Position numbers and translations under genes: made by a program
NCBI RefSeq assembly: GCF_036785885.1
Contig: NC_092330.1
Coordinates: forward strand, 7,288,525-7,352,524
Origin: Coffea arabica
Lineage: Eukaryota > Streptophyta > Magnoliopsida > Gentianales > Rubiaceae
Reading direction: 5' to 3'
DNA: 64,000 nucleotides
The notes under the pieces: model-generated
Database searches by the model: none
What the model saw: the letters and a program-made list of their open reading frames with translations, nothing else
What the model was told of the DNA's origin: nothing
Part shown: one piece after another, positions 58,999 to 64,000 of the stretch
How positions within the stretch are numbered: position 1 is the first letter of the stretch
Layout of the letters: each line of letters begins with the position of its first letter

Positions 58999-59985
58999 CT
59001 AAAATTCTTGGCATTTGAAGCACTTGTCACGGCTTCGTGGCTTGGAAGAGTCGAATGAAGACTTGGTGATAGCCTTTGGTACCTGCTTGGGCAGCTCAGA
59101 TTTAGGGGTGAACTTTGACACTCTTGCACTAGGCCATTCTCGCTCGAAGGTTGGATTGAACCTCCAAAAAGGAAAGCTAGGGTTTCGAGAGTTACCCCTC
59201 CTCTTAAGCCTCCTCTCGATCTTGGATGCCTTATCAATTAACTCAGGCATATCCACGTAGTTTTGCAATTCCACCAACTCGGCGATCTCAGGCCTCAAGC
59301 CATTAAGGAACCTCGTCATGGTGGCCTCTCTATCCTCCACAATATCTGCTCGGAGCATGGTGATCTCCATCTCCTTGTAGTAGTCCTCCACGCTACGGCT
59401 TCCTTGAACTAATGTTTGGAGTCTCTGATATAGATCACAGTAGTAATGGCTGGGTACGAACCGTTTTCACATAGTGGTTCGTAACTCCTCCCATGTACTA
59501 ATTGGCCATTCTCTATTACGGCGCCTGCTAGTGCGCTCCTGCTGTCACCAGACAATAGCGTAATCGGTGAATTCGAGAGTCGCCAGTTTGACCTTTTGTT
59601 TATTGGTGTAGTCTTGGCACTCGAATACCATCTCGATTCGCTGTTCCCATTCTAGGTAAGTCTCTGGACTAGACTTGCCTTGGAATGAAGGAATGTTGAT
59701 CTTGACCACGTTTAATCAGTCATCTGATCTCCGGTAGTCTTGCTTGGGTCGACGAATAAAATCATTTTCCTCGCTATTAGAAGCCATCTCCTCGCAAGGT
59801 GGAGCATCTCGATGGGCAGTATTGGACCGAGCTTGAGAAAGCTCCAATTGGTCCATCCTTTGATGTAGGGACTCCATAGATTCCCTAAGCATGCGTTTAA
59901 ACTCTACCATCAATGTCATGTTGTTCAATTTGGGGTCAAATTTGGAAGGTTCACTCCCGTCCGACATGACGTAGGAAACCTGCAA
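58999..59985 (-). pseudogene. Chromovirus gag
   Basis: ATG 59985 starts MQVSYVMSDGSEPSKF, in frame with RMDQLELSQARS (probable coiled coil), and stops at 59716. Decayed codons for the capsid core (YLEWEQRIE, YAIVW, FVPSHYY) follow to about 59440 with several stops. 59391-58999 is open and holds DREATMTRFLNGLRPEIAEL and a basic linker. The zinc knuckle C-F-K-C...H-x4-C is present but split by TAG codons at 58999-59001 and 58984-58986. Gag would coat the element RNA; this copy cannot make a full one. Confidence 0.82.
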
Positions 59986-60835
59986 AAGTTAGTAGCACAG
60001 CAAATATAGATATGTATGCCTCACTCACTTCCTTGCGTGTTTACACTCAGCTCTCGTGTATGTCACTCAAAGAGCACTCTAATAATCTCACCAATGCCCT
60101 CAAAAGTCTCTTGATAGCTTACATTGAAGAAATTAGAACTCCTCCCAGGCAAACAATCAACTTCCAATTTTGGATCACGAGAATGTGGCAATCCTCAATG
60201 AAATGGGAATGAGTGACTCGAGGACAATGGAATGGAAAGTCTCAAATGCAAGAAATGGAAGACTAAGACTTGGATAGTAATGAAAACAAAGACACGACCT
60301 AAAAAAGAAAAAATACTCTTTTTTTTTTAGAACAAGCTGCTTTTAGGAGGTCCGAATGGTGGCTAAAGGAAAGGAATGGGTGGCGGCTATCAACCTACAA
60401 TGCAAGGGAATGTGGCCGAAAAAGAAAAGGAAAGGGAAAGGCTAAGGAGACTCCTAAAATGTAGGAATCAGTAATAGCTAAAAGTTAGGAAGAGGTTTCC
60501 TAAAATGTAGGGTAAGGACGGCTGTTTGGAGTGTAAGAAGGATAGCTAAGGCAACCCTAAAAACTAGGTGAGAGGGGCGGCTACAAGGTAGGAAGAGGGA
60601 AGAAGTTTTAGGAGAAAATTTAGGTAATTGATTTTTGGAATCTTTCACGATTGGGAAACCCTTCAAAGATAGAAAACCAATTGTGTTTTGGAAATACTAC
60701 CAAGAGTCACGGCTGTTGGCCTTTTAAACACAATTTGGCGTGAACTTAACTCACAAACAAGCTCAATTTTGGTTCCCTTAGGCGCAAATCACACAAGGCA
60801 GGCTTGGTGTTTGTTCAAGAACAAGAACTAAGAGA

Positions 60836-61045
60836 ATGGACAATCAACAAGGTGACACTAACAACCCTTCTCAGGCTCCCCCCCAATGGGTTACCCAAGA
60901 TGTTCCCACAAGGTTCACTCCAAAGCCAAGGAAACCCTTTACCGACGCCAGAGAGTACAAGAAACTTTTCAAGAGGCGAGTGAGACCAATTCCCAAGACT
61001 CAAGCGGTTCAAGAATTTCAAGAAGTAGTGGACAAAAACTTTTGA
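60836..61045 (+). CDS. Uncharacterised 69-codon ORF antisense to the chromovirus leader
   Basis: ATG 60836 encodes a polar, Gln/Pro/Lys-rich peptide (starts MDNQQGDTNNPSQAPPQW; basic KKLFKRRVRP in the middle) and ends at TGA. The composition is balanced and less low-complexity than its surroundings. I recognise no family and no promoter. It may be chance, a captured exon fragment, or an antisense ORF of the element. Confidence 0.22.
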   Translation: MDNQQGDTNNPSQAPPQWVTQDVPTRFTPKPRKPFTDAREYKKLFKRRVRPIPKTQAVQEFQEVVDKNF

Positions 61046-62167
61046 TTTTTTTTTTGTTTTTGCTTTTGTTTTATAGTTCGGACCACTATGTAGTTCTTCA
61101 ATTGGTTGGCAATAAAATTCTGGAATTGTCTTGGCCGAAAACAATTATTTTGCTTGCTGTTTTTTTTGAACGACAAAGCAAGACAAGGACGGCTAGGGTT
61201 TTTTTTTGTGAACAACAAGACACAAGTGGCGGCTGCTAAGGTTTAGCCTAGGTTGGCCGCAATTTCTTTGGGTGTATGACCAAAAAAGAAAGGAACCAAA
61301 TCAGATTACATGCACTTGCCAATTCATTCCAACTCATTTGGGTTGTTTCCAAAAATTTTCAAGTCCCAACTCTAGTGTTTCAAGAATTTCCATATTTGAT
61401 GTAAGAATCAATCAAGACTTCAAGATACACAAGATTTGCAGTTCAACTCCCAAGTAACAGTGTTCACCCCCCCCCAAAACAGCCCACAAAGGTCACAGAT
61501 TGCAAGTAGAAAAAAAATTCGGGCAGCCCACAATCGGTTCCACCCTTGAACACAAACCCTAATTTCGGACAATCAAGGATAAACAAGGTATGGTAGCCGC
61601 TCTTTTTTTTTTCTCTTCTCTTTTTTTTTTTGACTCAAACCCTAGATACCCTAATGACTCACGGCTTCACAACAAGGTGTGGCAGCCCTCAACAACTCGA
61701 CAGGCAAGACAAGGACGCGACAACAACACAAAACAGAATTTTTTTTTGACGCAAACAAGAGAAAATAATTGCGGACTGACTTGGATAGATTGTATACTCT
61801 TGGATAGAATTTTTTTTACCCTCAAATACGACAAACAACTTCAGACTTAAAGCGGACAGATTTGAAGACAAAATGGCAGGAACACAAGAGAGAACAAACG
61901 ACACAATAATAGAGCAACAAAACAGAATTTCCGACTCAAAACAAGACAAAACAAATGCGAACAAAGCATGGACAATTTGGAGACTCTTGGACAGAATTTT
62001 TGACTCCAAAAACATGACAAAACAGATTGGAACTTACGTGGACAGATTGAAAACAACAACGGACAGATTTTTGACACAGAACAAGAAAAGAAAACGACAC
62101 CAAAAGGAAGAGAAAACAGCGACACAAAAGAACACAAAACAAGGGATATACGTGATACCTTCAACTA

Positions 62168-62179
62168 GCTCTAATCCCA
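62168..62179 (-). promoter_or_regulatory. Primer-binding site of the chromovirus
   Basis: On the minus strand, two bases after the 5' LTR, TGGGATTAGAGC matches the tRNA-iMet site TGGTATCAGAGC at 10 of 12 positions. It confirms minus orientation. Confidence 0.75.
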
Positions 62180-62181
62180 GC

Positions 62182-62876
62182 TGATACGAATGGCACCAAC
62201 CTTAGGATGCAACCCGTACAGACAGGAAAGGATCTAGAAGGTAGGATTCACGTTGATGAACACGAACGCAACGGAATCACCTAAACCCGTTGATCACGTG
62301 GTCAACGAACCTCGGTATTGGTACAAGATGCCACAATCTAGCACGGTTCTAGATTGATAAGTCGATTGAATACCTAAGATATAAATCTAAGATATTCAAG
62401 GTGCTTCAATCAAGCTTTGAAAGAACTCTCAATGTAATTTTATTAATCATCCAAAAAACTGTCTAATACAACCAACAATGCTTCCTTAAATACTAAATTA
62501 GTAATAAAGACTAATGGGCCAAGCTACTTACTAAGGTGGCCTACATGGCCTAGACCATTGACTCAAAGACTGAACGACTACTGAGGTCCAAACTACAAGT
62601 TAGTTGGACCTCTTTATTACACTCTACTAAAGCTAGTAATGGGCCATGGCCCTTGGTCGAATTTGACACCTCTAAACCTCATGGATGGCCGAATGTAGGA
62701 TAATATCTCTAGTTTCGTTGAGGCCCTCAATGGCCTTTGGCTCTCCACTTGACTCTCGGGCCGCACGAACCAATGTTTGTAATGTTTCATTCAACCTCTT
62801 CGCTCGAGCTCGTGTCATAGGTCCCAATGGCACCTTCACTTGCTCCACTTGGATAGTACTCTCGACCTCCTCATCA
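62182..62876 (-). repeat. 5' LTR of the chromovirus
   Basis: 695 bp, TGATACGAAT...CTCCTCATCA on the plus strand, a direct repeat of 54804-55497. The element promoter should lie here, firing leftwards. It is followed by AAAGT, the same pentamer that precedes the left copy. Confidence 0.93.
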
Positions 62877-62881
62877 AAAGT

Positions 62882-63399
62882 TCATATAATTTGTTAAGTT
62901 TTCCCATTGGATTTTGGGGGTTTAATGTGTTAATCAATAGATTCTATTTATTATAATTTGCATTGATTTTTTTTATAAAACATAAGTCAATATTATTAAT
63001 AATCTAACTAGAAATCGTCCAACACAATTTGCTTGACAAAGTAATCTACACTAATGGCAGAAAATACATTGAACATGTCACAGATATATTTGATCTGAAA
63101 AATCATAAGATTAACAGAGTTACAAAATATAAAAGATTACTCTGTGAATAACAAATCATCAAATTTGATCAATTAAATGAACCAGTTCATAGATATCTGT
63201 GTATGTCTATTCCCTTATATCTGCTTTTCGAACTGGTTCAAATTCAAAACTGATGTTGAGATTTGATGAGAAGACCCAAGAAAGTTTAGATAGATCTGAA
63301 AAAATAAATAACCAAAAAATAAAAACTAAACAAAACTCTCACCGAAATAGTTTGAGAGAGAAGAAAACTGAAGAGGTTATTTTTGAAGTCAGCCGACTT
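62882..63399. other. AT-rich flank, no gene
   Basis: Continuation of the gypsy LTR-like sequence interrupted at 54803, then AT-rich DNA. The ORF at 63199-63513 has no recognisable domain. Confidence 0.35.
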
Positions 63400-64000
63400 C
63401 CCCTCGGTGCGGGAGTAACTCTCCTGAAGTGGGTACAGCCTCACAGAAATCACCTGCTCAAAGTTTCAAAGTTGGGGTACAATCCCCCGATTTACCTCCG
63501 ACGATCTAGTTAGTTTAGGTTAGGAGAAAGTATTGAAAAAGCTTGTGGGTGATATACCTTGTAAACTAGTTTTCCCCCCAAAAGAAAAGGAACCCCTTTT
63601 TAGAGTAGCTTCCTTATATTTATAGGAGACGGTCGGAGAGAAATGGCGGTTGAGACCAATTTCCCATGCCCTGACAGACTGGGCATGTTAGCCTGTCTCA
63701 TCAGGTCCATCAGGCAGGTCCCATCAACTATCTTGCCCCCTAGTAAGCGATAGACTGTGATTTGGCCCCAGTTGTCCCATCAGGTATTACAAGACTTGAC
63801 GACGGACACCTCGGTAGCCGAGATGCACGAGATGACGGTAGAGTCGTGACAAGGCTCATCTCGGCAAAGCAACACTTGGTCATGGACAAGGGCGAGTGAG
63901 CCGTTCTGAAAGGAGTCGAAGCGTGGAGTCCGAGCCGAAACCATCAGCCTCATTAGGCCCCCCAAGCCTCGGCGGGTGGCCGGTCAACAGTCAGCCTCTG
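63400..64000 (-). mobile_element. GC-richer LTR-like sequence with minus-strand promoter, cut by window end
   Basis: Composition changes from about 63390 to GC-richer DNA with repeated 'ccatcaggcaggtccc', 'catctcggc' and 'gccgag' words. On the minus strand CCTATAAATATAAGG (63626-63612) is a strong TATA box about 60-100 bases upstream of a pyrimidine/purine-rich leader. This fits the U3/R portion of a minus-strand LTR whose U3 extends beyond 64000. Class not determined. Confidence 0.4.
63612..63626 (-). promoter_or_regulatory. TATA box, minus strand
   Basis: The minus strand reads CCTATAAATATAAGG, close to the plant TATA consensus. It lies in otherwise GC-richer sequence, which makes it stand out. 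Confidence 0.55.

Larger units (their letters stand above)
59986..62181 (-). other. Long chromovirus leader
   Basis: About 2.2 kb between the 5' LTR and gag on the minus strand has no conserved retroelement protein. It is rich in A/C on the plus strand, with repeated words such as 'ggacagatt', 'ggacagaattttt' and 'acaaaaca' across 61700-62120. It contains an isolated plus-strand ORF at 60836-61045. Long leaders are known in plant gypsy elements, but the content here is unexplained. Confidence 0.5.
54804..62876 (-). mobile_element. Chromovirus (CRM-type) LTR retrotransposon, full structure, decayed coding
   Basis: Direct repeats at 54804-55497 and 62182-62876 bound an 8.07 kb element, flanked by AAAGT on both sides (54799-54803; 62877-62881). 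On the minus strand the order is 5' LTR, tRNA-Met-type primer site, 2.2 kb leader, gag, protease, RT, RNase H, integrase, polypurine tract, 3' LTR. The pol ORF ends at 55413, 85 bp inside the 3' LTR, a trait of the CRM clade; no classical chromodomain was seen. Assignment to CRM over Reina is inference. Stops and frameshifts make it inactive. Confidence 0.92.

Noticed and set aside
1..64000. CRISPR arrays, operons, ribosome binding sites
   Set aside because: The sequence is plant nuclear DNA; no regularly spaced repeat-spacer array or bacterial signals were seen.

Overview
The window is transposon-dense plant DNA, most likely from a eudicot. It has LTR retrotransposons of several Ty3/gypsy types, an L1-type LINE with a plant RNase H domain, a CACTA element, a FAR1-type Mutator-like element (MULE) and AT-rich intergenic sequence. 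I found no convincing ordinary cellular gene, rRNA, tRNA gene or CRISPR array. Nearly every coding stretch is a transposon gene, most broken by stops or frameshifts. Species was not determined.

Left part (1-12530): a 4.6 kb solo-LTR-like element (309-4891), a minus-strand LTR-like stretch (4892-6317), a nearly full LINE (6318-11163) whose ORF2 has one in-frame stop, and a further gypsy LTR-like stretch (11164-12530).

Central nest (12531 to about 54400): an old Athila-type Ty3/gypsy element on the plus strand is the host. Its gag and protease lie at 12531-14314, reverse transcriptase at 40477-41530, integrase at 44660-45740, a post-pol ORF at 46560-47497 and 49013-49320, and a probable 3' LTR from about 53004. 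Its protease/RT junction is split by one insertion at 14320-40471, with a 5-bp target duplication TGATG on both sides. Removing the insertion and one duplicate restores the host reading frame. That element is non-autonomous (gag and a protease remnant only) and has two unrelated terminal repeats. Its left LTR holds a CACTA element (15232-35172, duplication ACC). The CACTA holds an 11 kb MULE (15261-26283, duplication TCAGTGATG) and a 3.65 kb solo LTR (31450-35098, duplication ATATC). The MULE carries a transposase on the minus strand and a decayed, truncated Ulp1-protease-like gene on the plus strand; the two converge. Smaller insertions in the host are a LINE 3' tail, an unassigned 3.1 kb block with an AT-rich tandem array, two CGG-motif TIR elements and a 540-bp TRIM-like element (duplication GTTAT).

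Right part (54400-64000): the tail of another gypsy element is interrupted by a minus-strand chromovirus (54804-62876) with LTRs of 694 and 695 bp and duplication AAAGT. Its pol ORF runs into the 3' LTR, as in CRM-type elements, but gag and pol carry stops and frameshifts and the first integrase catalytic Asp appears changed to Asn. The last kilobase ends in GC-richer sequence with a minus-strand TATA box, probably part of another LTR.

Established by direct reading: boundaries, target duplications, motifs and reading frames. Element class names rest on family knowledge. Divergence, ages and copy number were not computed.
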